DNA of 64,000 nucleotides from NCBI RefSeq assembly GCF_021018805.1, contig NC_086247.1:89326140-89390139 (forward strand), in the 5' to 3' direction. The position numbers and the translations under genes were made by a program. The stretch comes from Prinia subflava (taxonomy: Eukaryota; Chordata; Aves; Passeriformes; Cisticolidae). Shown here one piece after another: positions 1-24,700 of this stretch (positions are counted from its first letter, which is position 1; the number at the start of each line of letters is the position of its first letter). The notes under the pieces are model-generated. The model saw only the letters and a list, made by a program, of their open reading frames with translations, was not told the origin of the DNA and did not search any database.

Positions 1-3000
1 CACTGATAATAATTAAAAATAATAAAATGCATCATAAGTGCAAATAAATGTGGAAGTCTGTAACATCGAGATCTGCAGAAACAGTTCTTTAAAATCAGAG
101 TCACAAGAGTAAACAAACTATGGAGAAAAAAACCCAGATGCTGAATGACATTCCAAACAGTGGGTCAGTCATCCTGAAAAGCCTGCTTTATGCAGCACTT
201 ACATAGATGAGCATCCAATTGTAAGTTAGCAAAGACATTGAGGCATAGCTTGATTAGCTTTCCTAAAAATCTTCACAGCAATCTATGCTAGCTGGAGCCT
301 TTATTCAATTTTAAAAAAAATCCAGTGTGACTCAGGGTTATTTCCCTGAAATGTTCCCCTGAAACTCTCCCTTTAACTCAGCCAAAAATTTACTGGTAGA
401 TCCTCAGCATGTGATATTTTAAAGGGACTAAATACCATTCAGCAGTCCTGAATCAAGTTAAGTTAGTAGATACATTACTACTGACTTCAAGGGAAGCTGG
501 ACTGAGTCCAACTTTCATAACCTCATGAATGAACAAGAAGAAAATGATAGTTTCTTTACTCACATGGAAGTGTTTTGAATATTAAAAACAACAAAAAAAA
601 AGCTGTTTATCTAATTGTTATTGTTACTTTGGAAACAGAAAAAAAAGAGAAACAAATTCTTTCCCTTTTAAGTTAGTAAATGCATATTTCCAGGAAAACT
701 TTCAAATTTACTACAGAAAAAATTATTATGAAATGGTACCTTATAGATAATGTGTCCTTAGGTAGGTCCATAATTCACCTTCTCTTGTTCAAATAACTGC
801 ATTGTGTAGAATCACAAAAACGTGGCAGCAGAAGATTAATTCTCTGAAAATCAGCAGGATTCATTTTTTAAATACTTCAAAATCAAATTCTTAGCAGATT
901 AATGATAGTGTTAATGCCCAGCAGGGTCATTTCATCTGTTGATGTTATTACACATGGCAGACAGAGAGATAGAGAGACAGACCACTGTCAGTGCAAAGAG
1001 GAGAAAAGACTGGACAGCAGAGCGGCGTGAGCAAGCCTGAGGCTGCTGGAAAAGCCATTTGTTTGGGACCAGCACTCTCTTACTAACTGTGCTCCTACTA
1101 TCTACTCCTAACTCTGGTGGCTGGCTGCTGGAGGAAGTCAGGGGCAGACCCTGGGGAAGTATTTGGCACATCCAGGTGTGATTGCCTCACAGGGGCGTAG
1201 CAGAACAGCAGGAGAAGGGGGGACCTGTGACGTGACTGGTGCCAGGCTCAGGCACAGAGGGACAGAGGCCAATTCTCTGGCAGCTCACATTGTCATCCTG
1301 GGACCTATGGACAAACACGTGTCAAGCACCTCCTGGCACCGGTGCATGACCAGCAAACACTGCCCTGGCACTGGGGGAGGTGGGGTCTTGGGCACCTGCT
1401 TTGAACCAGCATCAACAGGAGCAGCATCTCCAATGCTGGGTGCCTTGCAGACATTCCTAAAGGTCACGTTCCCAAGCCCAGCAGTCACAGGGCACCCTGT
1501 GACATCTAAAGATGTCTTACGTTCCAGAGGAATTACCCCTTGAGTAACATCAGTTTCTTTCTTAATTGAATAAAGGCTCTTAAATTACATGGATGTTTGA
1601 AAATATTACCCTGAATCCCAAACCATATTGTATTTCCTAAATGGAATTTTTGTAGCTTGCTTTAGCACAGATCTGCCCCAAAACATCTGTGTCTTGGTAA
1701 ACAAACAGCTTCCTAATTACAGGAAAGAGTAACATGGTATTTGCAAGGCATTCCAACTTTTGGTGAACCACAGTAGGAAAGAAAAAAAATAAAATCGTTA
1801 CATAATTTAAAAAGAAAGCATGCTCTACCCTTAAACAAGTAAACATAAATGTTTTCTGATTTGTACATCATTTTGTGTCATTCCTCTAGACTTCTGAGAA
1901 GGAGCATTATAATAAATATAATGAAATATAGGGAAAGAGAGACTTAGGAAGTGCTAATAAAAAGAGTGTAAATTCCCTGCATAAGCAGGTCAAGCAATTT
2001 GCAAAAGCCCAGCTCAGAGCACGCACAAACACAAAAGAAAACCTACCAAGCTCTCGAGCAGACTAAACAGGATTTTCTCTGCAGTTAAAGCTGAAATCTC
2101 TCTGATGAAAATGCCGTGTCTGATGTTCCTATGATGTTCCTATCACTCGTGTAACTGTATTACTGCCCGTGCTGATGGGGAAAAATGAGGCAACATGTGG
2201 TTGGACAGCCAGTCTTTTTGCATGAATTGAATGCTTCCTAGGTCTGTGCTACAGCAATAATTATGAGTTATCTTTACAAGAGCAAAGCATCCATTGCCAA
2301 ATTCTGCTACTTGCTGATAGCAACAGTGAAATCACAGCAGCCACAGCAAGGAAACAGAGCAGAGACAACTGGTTCATGTAGGGTCCTTCACTGAAGTATA
2401 CCCCATTCACTGACTCATATTTAGGTCAAAGGCATGTAGTGGGAGGAGTCCAGTGCTGCAGGGTTAGTTTGAAGACTAAAGAACACTTTGCAGCTTGCAA
2501 AATGTTATGTATACTTGCTGCCCAAGTGTATAAGGAAAGATGCCTCAATCCCCCCTCATGCACCACCCCTGTGCCACTTCACATGTGGATAGAAGTAATC
2601 CAGTTGTCAGCCTGGCACATTCAGGGTTGCATAAATTCCTCACAAAGATGATGGTTAGGTGGGTTCTGAGTGCCTTAAACTGTGTTGGGGGACATTTCAC
2701 ACTGGCACAGAAATCAGGCGTGAAAATTGCACCTGCATCCAACCACTCTCCCTGACACACAGGTTTAGAGAAACAGAGAATTTCCTGAACACATAAGATA
2801 AAATAAAGCATCAGTTCTGTAGCTTCACAAGATTGGCATGACTTAACTTCAAAGAAATAGCTAAAACAAAGTCACTTTCTCATTTTGAAGGAGAATATAT
2901 TCCTGTTTTCCAGCTTTTACCTGCCTAAAGTCTTAAGCCTGCCTGGCTGTCTCTAAAAGTGAGTGGCTGGGCTGAGAGTGAGAAGAGAAAAACATCAGAT

Positions 3001-4719
3001 GCCATGGACAAAAATGAATAGCCATTACTACGTTTTATACATAACTCCTTGGCTGCTTACACTTCTACCCTGACCCTGTGTGGATTCTCTTTAGTGCTTT
3101 GTCTGAAAGCAGGCATTTGCCAGACCAATTCCTCCAAATCTGAGACACAAAGGGAAGAAAAAAATTGCTAGAGGGTCAATTGCTAGAAGAGTATCTAGCC
3201 CAGTAGAGACAGAAACCACTGAAAGAGGAAAATTACATTTATCAGTGCCAGTGATTGTTTAAAAAGACAGTTGTGACTCCCTGCTATCTTGTCTTCTTTT
3301 TACTCCCCTACTGGTTTTTTTCCTTCTGAAAATATAAGCAGTATTTTTGGTAAAATACTGCTTATATACTTAAAGATCAGAAGTGTAGTGTGAAACATCA
3401 TAACATCGACAGGTTCTTTGTCTGCTTGGGTGGAGATTTCCCGGTCCTGCTGAAGTCAGTGAGCATTTGTGATAGCATTGTCAGTTCTACTGTCCTGAGC
3501 AGCAAGAAACCTGGTCTCCAGCCTAGCCCTCCTCACCTGCTCACAGCCTTCTGTGGTCTCTAAACCTGAGGTCCCATTTCGGTGTGGGGAAAGCCCCAGT
3601 TTTGTAGTGAGAGTGCTGGCTTGTGATCTGAAGAAGCTATGGCTGGTGGATTGCTACTGCTGCTCTGCAGGAGGTGCCAGCTCCATCTGCAGAATCAGCA
3701 GAGGGGAACGTGGGATTCCCCCTAGAGTTTAGTGCAGTCCAAAGTTTAACGATTTAAATCAGGGCACCTATCCTCAGCTGGCCTTTGAGGTCCGTCATGT
3801 CTCCTGCAGAGAGGTATTCCTGCCTGAGCTAGTCCTAGCTGAGCAAAAACTGGATCAGGGGCACAGAGCACTTACTGGAGAAGCTGATGAGCTGTGCTGC
3901 TCTCACCTGTTGTGTGCCAGCATGATTGGAGTAAGAGCAGACAGATCCTAACTGATGGAGAAGCTGAGTACCTGCAAACCTGGGACTTGTGTGAATTTTG
4001 GTAAAAGTCAATGCAAAGACAATGCATGACAGCCTGCTCCTAAGCTGAAGAAGAGTTAGTGTACTCAAATGTTATTGAGGTCTTGAGGGAGAAGAGTTGA
4101 TGCCCTGGTAAGAACTTGTAGCACATGATCTTTTGGCTTAATGTTGAAAGTTAACTGACCTAGGATGAGCTTTTATGCACCAGTGTGATACTTTGAAGGC
4201 TCATGATGGAAGGACACATTCTCCTTAACTCTGCTGATGCCATGGGAAGTTGCACAATAGGCCTGGCACCTCTGTTTCAAAGGGTTTTTTGTATTATCTC
4301 CAAAAAGTGGCTGCAAGAAATTATTTTGCAGATGGAAGAAACGTGGATGTCTTTCTTTTCCAACCATTGACCTTGCAGAATCCGACCCTATCGTAGCTGA
4401 GCGCCCTGAGGCTGCCAGGCCTGTGGGCAGGGAGATAACATTTTTGGAAGAGCTGGCTTGCTGCCCAGCCCTTCTAGAAAGTGACACACATGAAGAGGTG
4501 CCAACACAGGGAAAGGAAGGAAGCTGTAGATGTTTTATGAAGCGTGGGAAGAAGCGCAGTAGCTACGGATCGAGGACATTCACCAGCCCCAGAGGGACAT
4601 ACTGTGCATCAGAGAGGTCCTGAAACATTAATATACTTACTGATGGAAAGGCTTATTTTGTTGCAAACTGTGCATGCCTGATGAGTCCACAGTCTGAGAT
4701 CCTTGTAAATGTTTTACAG
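1..4719 (+). other. PHACTR1: PHACTR1 intron (3' part)
   Basis: No exon, RNA gene or recognisable transposable element is seen. A GA/GACA-rich simple patch lies at 957-983, a mildly GC-rich stretch at about 1160-1510, and a perfect 16-bp hairpin at 3332-3367. The exon upstream of the RNEQEEQEE exon was looked for and not found, so it is probably before base 1. Confidence 0.8.
3332..3367. repeat. Perfect 16-bp inverted repeat with 4-nt loop
   Basis: ATATAAGCAGTATTTT at 3332-3347 is followed by TGGT, then its exact reverse complement at 3352-3367. There is no sign of flanking target duplications or a larger element. Function unknown. Confidence 0.9.
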
Positions 4720-16879
<12,160 letters not shown>

Positions 16880-16954
16880 CAGATCAATTTTACCTGACTA
16901 CTATGCCATCTTCAAAACATAACTAAAAGGAACCATAAGTGCTGGTATTATTCA

Positions 16955-16990
16955 CTTCCCTGTTGCGTACATCTTCCCTGTTGTGTAAAT
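16955..16990 (+). repeat. Two tandem 18-bp units in the PHACTR1 3'UTR
   Basis: CTTCCCTGTTGCGTACAT is followed directly by CTTCCCTGTTGTGTAAAT, two differences in 18 bases. It starts 75 nt after the PHACTR1 stop. Confidence 0.85.
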
Positions 16991-17036
16991 CTTCTGAACT
17001 GCCTTTTTAAGAAAAAGAAAAAAAAAAGAGTAGAAA

Positions 17037-17042
17037 AATAAA
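17037..17042 (+). promoter_or_regulatory. PHACTR1: Candidate proximal polyadenylation signal of PHACTR1
   Basis: An AATAAA in an A-rich context about 160 nt after the stop codon. Hexamer only; usage cannot be judged from sequence. Confidence 0.4.
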
Positions 17043-20000
17043 TATTTAAAAAGGAGACTTGTATTTACATGTGATGAGTACTGCAGCATCATCAGACCTG
17101 CTGGTTCAAGCTTCAGTTACAGAAAATACCCCTGGTGGGAAATCGTGCCAAGACTTGGCCTGTGTGTATAGGACTTTCCTGGCATGTGGATTTGCCATAC
17201 ATGTTCAAGCCCAGCTGGTGGTGCAACCATTGTTGTCTTCAGGCACCCCTCATCCTGACAAGCCTCTGTCATCAACCCTGCAGAGCCCTGAGATGGTGTT
17301 CAGGGAATCTCTTGGCCTGGGGGAAGTCTCCAGAAGATGAGCCCCTGTGGCACTAAAGCACTTACACCAAACACTCCTTTCAAGCTGAGAGCACCTTATG
17401 AGGACGGTGAAGGAGCAAAACTCTCCATGGGCCGGCCCATCTGTGAATATCATCTGACTAGAAAGGCATTTCTTTCCCTGGAGAAGTTTACAAGCAGTCA
17501 GTAGACATTGTTCAGCTTCCAAGCAGAAAAAGGTATCACCTCTGAAGAACAGGACTCCCTACTGAAGGCTGCTTCAGTTCTATCAACTGTTTGTTTTCCA
17601 TCTCTTTCAAGTACAATTTTCTAAACCCAGCTGTGAGCCCATTAGCAGTAAGTGACAAGAACACTGAGGACCAGCGAGCAAAAGCCCATCTCCTCATGGT
17701 CACTGCATGGCATCTGCCCCGCTTGTAGTTTGTCTTACCCCCAAACCTCATGACTGTGTGAGAGCCAACGTGCCCCCGGCAGCAGGAAAGGCTGGGATTC
17801 CCCTCCAGCTCTGCAGAGGGACACACAATAGGAGGGGACAGAGGTTCCATGAAGGATATCTATTGTCTCTGTATCAGGTGTCTCAAGAACTGATCCTAAG
17901 CTCACACTGAGCAAAGCATGACAAAGTGTGTTACTGGCCTAACAAAACGAGTCTGGGGCATTCTCATGGATGGTGGGACTTGTCATTGGTACCCACGGCT
18001 GAGGCATGAGGACAGCAATTCAGAGGTGTTCTGAATCTATTGGTTCTAATTTTGATTTTAATTTATTTTTACTACAGTGGTTTAACACACAAACTGACCA
18101 AGCAGAGCTCGGAGAGCTGGTCACTCTGGGCCTGGTTTACTTCCCAACTTAAGTGTGTGCTCTACATTAAGGAAGCACACACAGCCTCAACTGCTTTCAA
18201 GAATATGTCTGACAGACTTAACTGAACCTGAACACAATTAAGTGCTTTCTGAACTTAGGCCATCACCTTCCACAATTAAGTCCTTAACTAGTATAATGCC
18301 ACCAAGCTGGCGCAGACATTGTCAAGATTCCTTTCAAGATTTACCAGACACTATTATGCCATGTTTTGGGACAGTGGCTGAAAGCACTGTAGCAACATTA
18401 CTGTAAGAAGTTCCAGAGTATTATTTCAGGACATCTCTTCTTCCACAATAGCTATTTTCCTTTGACAGTTTGAACAGAGAGGCCAAAGCTTTTTACTACA
18501 GAATAGTTATTTCTGTTATTCTTTTACTAATTTTTCCTTTCTCACTGTCTTCCATGTATCTATTCTCTCTTCTGTGCTCCCCATCCTGCTCCCCCTGTTC
18601 CATGCTAACATCGTCCTTCCCTGATAGCAGGCCAAGAAGCCTCTCACACTTGAGCATTTAATGGCCAGTGCAGCATAGTGCCAACACTCCTGCCTCTTCT
18701 CAGGCCTCACCTCACTCCTCTGGATGCAGGAGTACAGCCAAAGGACCTGCATGGAGCCCATGGAGTGGCTCCAGCACCCAGCCTGCCCCAACAACCCTGG
18801 CAGCGAGGGTAATGCCCTCCATCTACGCTTGGTGGTGCACTCAGTGCCTGGCGGAGTGCTCTCCCCAGAGATAAGCAAAAGCTTCTCATTCTCGTCCATG
18901 GCCATGCTTGCAGTGCTGTGGATTATTAGCTATTAAAGGAGGATTGGCTGTTGTAGGATGGAACGTCAAAGGAAAGTCAAAACCGGGTAGTTTCGGGTGC
19001 TTCCCAGACTGGGTGATGGTTTCTGAGGAGACACCGTGATCCCTCTATCACCAGCTCACCCTTGCTTTAGACAGAAGTTCACCAGTAGGGAAAGCCTTCA
19101 ATGTGCAATGTTATCAGCTCAGTGCAGCAGAGGCAGAGCACTTAACGAACCAGCCAGGAATGCACTGCGTTGGGGTTGTCTTCATGGAAACCTCAGTTTG
19201 TGTTTATAAATACATTCACACACATATGCACACAAGTTACAAGACTGCATCACAGCTTTAAAACAAGGAAAAAAAGCCTTTATGGTTTTGACTGCACAGA
19301 CACTGCATTAGCAAAGGGCTCTGCAACAGAGCTGTTCTGAAGAACAACAAATCCTTGTGTTCCCAGCATGGATCTCACACCTGCCCTGGCACTGAGCTTA
19401 AAGGATCACTGTGAAATGGAAGGGACACTGTTTAAGGAGCAGTGGTGACAAGAATCACAGGACATGGTAGGCTAGTGGGAGGGAAAGGTGAGCGTTTGTT
19501 TCATTTTTAATAATAAAATTAAGAGGAGGGGGGTGGAAGTCGCAGGCTGCTGCTGTCTGTCCATTGTTAGTGCTGGAGTCCCCAGGGGAATGACGAGTCT
19601 GGACACTGCCACTGTCCCTCACGGCACAGCCCCAAGCAGTGCCCACACTGCCAGTCTGGCACCCAAAATAAACCCTTGAGCACTGGCTGAGACACACAGC
19701 AGCCAAGTCCTGGGTGATGGCCAAACATTCCCCAGCACCTTCATCCAGATGAGCCCATGGCAGATCCCTGCTGATCACTCAGCAAGTTGCCACATTCAGC
19801 CTTGCCCCATGATTTGTGCTGTCCCTAGGGCACTTCCATGCAGCCATGCCTTTTTTTCTTTTTTTTTTCTTTCTCTTTTCTTTGAGGTTTTTTTCACTTA
19901 ACTCTTGGCTGAGCAGACACCAAGACAGAAGTGGAGGAATTGCCGTATTTCTCCCCAGCTGGAAATGGAGCTTATTCCTCAAAAGAGGGAAGGGGAGGAA

Positions 20001-21499
20001 AAAGAAGCCATACAAGGTGTTTGGCACTGCAGTAAATATCACCAAACTCACACTTCATCTGCTCCTAGCTTCAGTGGGTCTGGGTAGTTTGCAAAGTTAA
20101 CCTTTGTCAAGGTGTTCCACAGCTGCCTCTCAGGGCCTAAACAGGCACCGCATCCCTGGCATGCACACCCACCTCTGGCATCCCTGGGAAGTTGCACACA
20201 GACTGGGGAAATGCTGGTCCCATTTTTTATAAATCTGGTCTCTTGAGAATTGTTTTCTGATCTGTGAAAGCCATCTCTGTCATGGCAAAGGAGCTGTGAT
20301 TCTGTTGGCAGTAAAGAAAAAAAAACCGAACAACAAACAGTCATGATTTCTCTCCTTTGACCTGAATTATGTGTAGGACATGATGGCATTCCTGCTAAGA
20401 CTGTGTTAGCAGAGCCATCCTCATTCTCACTGGAAGGAGATTAAGAGTGGTAATAAAGAAATTACAGCAGGTTTAGAGAATGGAAAAATCAACACAGAAC
20501 AAAAATGACTATTTCAGTCATCCATCTCCAGAGATAATAATCTAGAGTCAAGGAATAGAAGCATTTTTGTTATAATTCACCAAGTCCTGAATACTTATTT
20601 TGACATCTGTTCAGCAGCCTGCGGAATAATGAAGTAGAAATGGGGACTAAGGGGTGGCTGGAGAGGTGGTGGGGATTGAAAAAGCAGTTCAAAAACGTCT
20701 TAGACAAAAGTTTTGATTGTTTGGGAAAAGTGACAGTGAGAAGCCCAACAGTGGCATCACCCTCCTCCCCACACCTTCCCCAGCAGAGGTTTGCAGGGAC
20801 CTGGTGGCACCATTCAGAGGGAATGTGGACACTGGGGCTTTTGCCCACCCTGCACCCCACTGGGTGGGTACTTGCAGGCTGAAGAAGTTTCAGGCTGCAG
20901 CTTTGCTGGGAAGGGGCTCAGGCCAACTTTATGTCTGGGCAATTCCTAGTGAACACAATGGGCATTATCAGAAGAGAAGGAAGAGGTGGCGGAAAGAACT
21001 TTTAGCTATTTTATGTTAACTGAAACCATTTAGTGAGCCCATTACACAAATATATCTCATCCTAATAGATGTATAGCAACTGCATTCTGTCATCGCTGCA
21101 ACTACTCACCAATCTCACCCTTCCTTGTTTCTACAGCACCACCTGTACAGTGCAAACACTATAAACCAAGAGAGGGGGGAGCACTCCCAACATGCTAGTG
21201 AAGTTTGCAGTCATAAAAATAGATGGGCAAGGTGGAAACCCATAGTTATACATGAATGGGGGCTCCCTAACGTGCCTGCAAATAAAATAACTTTGTATAA
21301 ATAGCCATGGGAGATGACTAGGCTAATAAAAAAATCAGGAAAGAAAAAGGGGACAAATCATTTTTCCCAGGTGTTCAGTCTGCTCGAGCTTGGAACAACT
21401 TCTGTAAACAAAGAGGAGGCGACGGGCACATTTCCTGCATTCCTGTGTGTCCCAGTTACTCCTGCACCAGTTGCATTTTCCAGTTGATATCCAAGTGTA

Positions 21500-21651
21500 T
21501 GTATATAGTTTGTCTTTGTATAGGAGTGAGTGTGGTGGCTGTCAATCGTGCTCTTCCAGTATTGTAATTTAACAGATTATGGCTGTATGAAAATGATGTA
21601 AATAACTAGAAAAAATTAAACTGGATCTCTATGTCCTAGTTTTTGTACATA
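21500..21651 (+). promoter_or_regulatory. Cluster of three Pumilio-type UGUANAUA motifs
   Basis: TGTATATA (21500-21507), TGTAAATA (21597-21604) and TGTACATA (21644-21651) all match the consensus on the + strand, the sense strand of PHACTR1. The motif match is direct; the binding role is inferred. Confidence 0.6.
21615..21620 (+). promoter_or_regulatory. PHACTR1: Candidate distal polyadenylation signal of PHACTR1
   Basis: An ATTAAA followed within about 30 nt by T-rich AGTTTTTGTACATA. It sits in the UTR-like segment that also carries the UGUANAUA motifs. A cleavage site near 21,640 or slightly further downstream is plausible. Confidence 0.4.
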
Positions 21652-21749
21652 CTGAAACTGCATGGTATTTAAATTATTGTTTGTCTCTGATGTATGCAGT
21701 TTCTTAAAAAAATTCATTTAAAAAAAAGTTTTCTGGTGCCTGTGTATTT

Positions 21750-24700
21750 TATTACCCTCTGTCCCAGTGGCTGACAGCGTAACACACGGAAGCACTCAAG
21801 GATAGCAGCCAGGCTCACGAGCAAAGCAGGAAGGGTGGGACAGATCAGTGCTGCAAGTGCCGTGGCTGGGCTGGTGCAGCTCAGCAAGGAAGGACGAGTG
21901 GTACCTCAGCTGCTGAAGGGGTACCTGGCACCACCCTAGTGAGGAGGAAATCCAACAATCTGCACTAGGCACGCACAGGCATCCAAAAACCCCACAACCA
22001 AACCCCGTCTGTCACCACAATGTGCTGGTGCAGGCTGTGCTCTGCCAGGGCCAGCTGCCAGAGGCGATGTGCAGCCACCAAGCAGCACCAGCAAGTGCTG
22101 CTGTTCAGCAGAGCCCATTCCTGCACATCCATAGCTCGTATTCCTGGGTTTTGTTACTCTTCTTCCCCGAGCAGCTTCAGCGGGTGACAAGTTGAAGCCT
22201 CTGTGTAGTGAAAAGCAGAGGAAAAGCTTTCACAAGAATAAGTACATACCTTCAAAAAGGCTCATGCCTCTTGCCAGGGTGACAGCTCTGCTGAGGCTCT
22301 TCAGTGTTTGGAACTGATGGTGCAAACATTCTGACCCTGAGGAGACGAGTGCCACCCAGCATCCTCACTGTAAGTGGCAGCTGGGAGCAGCTCCCCTCCC
22401 CTTACACACAGAGGCTTCCAATTACACAAAGATTAAAGGTCCATCTACTTTAACTGACCAAATTCTGTTCCTTTCCCTTGCTGATAGGGAAACATAACAT
22501 GGTCAAAGCTCTGGTATTGGGCTTTTTTTGGTTTGCTTCCATCTGGGCAACTTTTCACCTACCTCACAATCCTTGTTTGTGTGTGTTTGTATTTCCATTC
22601 TGACAGCCAACAAGTTTGTGGCTATCCTGTGAGATCTGGATAAATAAACAAAATTGTAGGTTCTGACTAAAAAACCCCTTCTTCCCCCACATCAAGCTAT
22701 GGCTTCCAGAGCAGCAGTATATAGTGGTTTGGTTACATTAATTTCTGTGCTTTAACAAGAAAATTATTGGTGAGAACTCATTGGTCAGGGAATGTGAGAA
22801 CACAGTCTAATCTTGTGCACTGAGACCTCTACAAAAGGGATGGGTGATGTTTTAATGGAAGCATTTCATAAAACCAGTCTAAGTGAAGGGATGTGTGTGT
22901 CTTCAGTGAAGTCCGTGTAATTACTGGCAATCAAATTGCAATCCAATGCCATCTGTAGGCAGGAAACGGAGGAGGCTGGAAAAAAATCAATTCTCCATTT
23001 AACAGACACACCTGCACAAACACACTCTGCTGTTTGGCAGTGCCTAGCTAAGAGCTCAGTGCCCTTAGCCCAGGGCTGGATTGCTTTGCCATCGTCTTCC
23101 TCACCTCCCTTTCTCCCCTTCACTCCTTGGATCGAGGTTCCCAGAGAAGCAAGTCCGAAGATGCCAGCGTGCCGTGCCCCGGTCACACAGTGGAGCTGCT
23201 CCTGAGCAGGGGGAGCGCCTGGAGCAGCTGTCAGGGCAAGGTGCCGGCGGTGCCCTCAGGCCACACGGGCCGGCAGCGCCTCCAAACGGTACAAGCTGCT
23301 TACTCAACTCTCCCCTAGTGGCAGAACGAACAAAAGCTTGGCTTTTAGGTAGATTTGTGCCACGGGAGCTGTGGTGTTCAGGAGGACATCTTCGGCTGAA
23401 GCTGTCCCCTGTGGAGAGGACAGCTGATCTCCTGTCCACAAAACTCTGCTCTGTATCACTGTTCTTTTATGACCCTTTGAATTACTGTATTTCAGGTACT
23501 TTTGTCTCCATGCTCTCCTGCTTTTCCTTCCGTGCAGTCAGGCCCCTTAATAAAACCCAACCCACTCATCACTTTTCAAGCATCACCCTCTGACATCTGC
23601 CATTACTTTGCTTATCTGGAGTTTCCATCACATTTGGACATCAGCTGGAAAAGAATTGGTGCATGCAGCACGGGAGAGCACAGACGTGTGGCACCGCTCT
23701 AAACCCCTCTGGAGAGAAAATATGGCTTGAGGGGAGAACTGGATCAAATTAAGCTTATTTTTCTTGTTTCCAAAGCCCATGAAGATATTTGGCAGGGGAG
23801 GAGAGCTTTCACTGTCCAAAGTGCATGCTCCAGTGCTGTCTCTAGGGGAAAAAAAGCATAAAGGAAAAACAAAAACAACCCAACACTTGTTGGGTTCTAA
23901 ATGAACAAGCAAGTATGCAGCAAGCAGTTACATACTCAGCCAGTCAAGGAGAAACTATGTAAAGAAAGAAAAAATACCTCATTTTCAAACTTCTCAGGAA
24001 AAATGAACATCAGGTAACTTCTTACGTTCCTGCTGGATGACACAGAGGTTAACAGAAAACAAAGGGCAAAGACAACCCTTTCCTCGGCCTATTTGGCCAA
24101 AGATTTCAGTGGGAGGCTCAACTATGGACAACATCAAAAGATTCTGTGGTAGGAACTACTAGTCCATAGTAGATAAATGGCCAAACTTGGACTTCCGATT
24201 AGAAGTGCCAAGTTGGACACCACAACTACTGCACTGCCTTAGTTCAAGAGGTCCAAGAATGCTCACCACCAGGCTGGTGACAATGCCTGAAGGGACAGAC
24301 CCAGGCTTCCCAAACAGTGGACTCAGCTCCAGGCTGGGACTTCAGAGGTGCCTTGCCTCAACTTTCCCCTGACTGTTGCACTGGGGACAGGGGAAGCTCC
24401 CATTTTGCCATTCTGCTCCCTTGGGAAGCAGGGCTCTGAGCTTTATGTTCCACTGGGTGTATGAGCAACTGAGCGATCACCGAAAATTAACTGAGCCTAA
24501 GTGAGCCAGATTCATATTTCCAGTCCATTGGGAATTCAGGGCATCTTCTGCATCAACTGATCCCTTCACAAATCCACAGCTTAAGTTTGGGAATGGATTC
24601 TCTACAAGACACACAAATGCCTCTCACCAGCAGTGAAGGAAGCATGCCATTAAACCACCATGCACTCTCTTGAGAGCTCTCCTTCTTCCCCATAGCCCTC

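Larger units (their letters stand above)
16880..21720 (+). other. PHACTR1: PHACTR1 3'UTR (probable; long form)
   Basis: The sequence after the TAG holds no convincing coding region. Two end points are possible: a proximal AATAAA at 17037-17042 about 160 nt after the stop, and a distal end near 21,640-21,740. The distal segment (about 21,480-21,720) has an ATTAAA at 21615-21620, three Pumilio-type UGUANAUA motifs and T/GT-rich sequence downstream, all typical of a vertebrate UTR end. Further AATAAA hexamers occur at about 19,667 and 21,283. The extent is inferred; RNA data are needed to decide between forms. Confidence 0.55.

Noticed and set aside
23081..23593. 170-codon open frame on the + strand
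   Set aside because: It overlaps open frames on the other strand, as GC-rich DNA with few stop codons commonly does. No recognisable protein features.
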